A stretch of DNA of 64,000 bases. It comes from Promicromonospora sp. MEB111 (GTDB lineage Bacteria > Actinomycetota > Actinomycetes > Actinomycetales > Cellulomonadaceae). A program made the translations under genes and the position numbers. The DNA is taken from the NCBI RefSeq assembly GCF_030209445.1, contig NZ_JARVSD010000009.1:94860-158859 (forward strand), written 5' to 3'. The first letter of the stretch is position 1. The number at the start of each line of letters is the position of its first letter. The notes under the pieces were generated by a model. The model was not told where the DNA came from, did not search any database, and saw nothing but the letters and a program-made list of their open reading frames with translations. This document shows positions 63,621-64,000 of this stretch, one piece after another.

Positions 63621-64000
63621 TCTGAGGTTCACGGGCACAGGCACGGGGGCGAGCACGGGGCGCGTCGGCCGGGCTGTTCACCCTTCCTGCAGGTGGTCCG
63701 TTTGTCGGATGAGCCCGTTGGTGCCGGTGCCGGTCCTCCTGGCGGAGCGGCCTCCCGGTCGGATTGGCCGAGCACGGGTCCTCCTGGCCGGATCCTGATC
63801 CGGAGCTGGTCAGAACGTCGGTTCCGCTGGGAGTGAGGGTGTGCGTGGGCCGTGCGGTTGGCTGCTCCTGGGAGTCGATGGGGACGCGGAATTCGCGGCC
63901 GAGCCCGTGGTCGGGTGCTGCCCGAGGAGATGCCGGATGTCGTCTGCGAGGCTGGTGATGCCGGTGCCGGTGCCGGTGCCGGCGTGGTCGGTGCTGGTGG
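63621..64000. other. Gene-free right edge, with a possible frameshifted minus-strand coding remnant
   Basis: No intact gene is visible in these 380 bp. On the minus strand, from 64000 down to about 63810, one frame reads ITSLADDIRHLLGQHPTTGS and then stops at an in-frame TGA, while a neighbouring frame reads GLGREFRVPIDSQEQPT. The two look like parts of one C-terminal protein region split by a frameshift, or one real partial gene plus noise. I cannot name the family. Confidence 0.3.
63960..63983. repeat. Four 6-bp GCCGGT/C repeats at the window edge
   Basis: GCCGGT x3 then GCCGGC; on the minus strand it encodes a Thr-Gly run in the possible coding remnant. Minor low-complexity tract. Confidence 0.6.

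Overview
The window is very GC-rich, densely coding and dominated by short overlaps between genes. It carries phenylacetate and branched-chain acyl-CoA catabolism, an ECF41-type sigma factor, an LAXTG surface protein, many TetR/LacI/GntR regulators, and several genes whose -10 box lies 5-7 nt before the start codon (leaderless). All of this points to a soil or plant-associated actinobacterium, most like a Micrococcales genus such as Promicromonospora or Cellulosimicrobium. That placement is inference. I saw no rRNA, tRNA, CRISPR array, transposase, integrase or replication origin.

Layout. 1-2492: two minus-strand Gfo/Idh/MocA oxidoreductases and a LacI regulator, with a perfect 18-bp palindrome in the promoter. 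2528-6613: an Lrp/AsnC regulator divergent from a three-gene 2-oxo acid dehydrogenase operon (E1 alpha, E1 beta, E2), probably branched-chain. 6639-15820: a phenylacetate catabolon with paaABCDE-paaG on the minus strand, paaR and paaF-paaH-paaZ on the plus strand, and PaaR-like operators in both promoters; paaK, paaI and paaJ are absent. 15889-22266: an NTF2-like protein, a duplicated alpha/beta-barrel protein, a molybdopterin/FAD/zinc-ribbon oxidoreductase operon, an ECF41 sigma factor with an FAD oxidoreductase, and a TrmB/LuxR-type regulator. 22443-29512: a secreted M4 metallopeptidase with an extra C-terminal propeller-like domain, a receiver-thioredoxin-reductase fusion, and an LAXTG-anchored repeat protein.

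29596-47036 is the most interesting part. A secreted beta-helix enzyme, a GntR regulator and a long plus-strand gene set encode an enolase-superfamily dehydratase, a D-2-hydroxyacid dehydrogenase, an aldose dehydrogenase, an unassigned alpha/alpha-barrel-like enzyme, a sugar ABC importer without ATPase, DeoC-, ribokinase- and RbsD-like proteins, a lactonase, a 2,4-diketo-3-deoxy-sugar-acid hydrolase, an SDR and a sarcosine-oxidase-like protein. Five of these match the non-phosphorylating oxidative route for L-fucose or L-rhamnose (sugar to lactone to acid to 2-keto-3-deoxy acid to diketo acid to pyruvate plus lactate). A shared 10-mer, TGTCATNCAT, lies upstream of the beta-helix gene, the divergent gntR/dehydratase pair and the importer, so these probably form one GntR regulon.

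47080-63620: a ricin-lectin beta-helix protein; a cassette of two NTF2-like proteins plus an epoxide hydrolase under a TetR regulator, with three TGGAC-N6-GTCCA sites; a divergent SDR/XRE pair; nhaA; a slipin; a BTAD/SARP-type regulator; two alpha/beta hydrolases; a DsbA-like protein with a TetR regulator and two GAGAACG-N2-CGTTCTC operators; and an HxlR/NmrA pair. 63621-64000 has no intact gene but may hold a frameshifted or partial minus-strand coding remnant at the edge.
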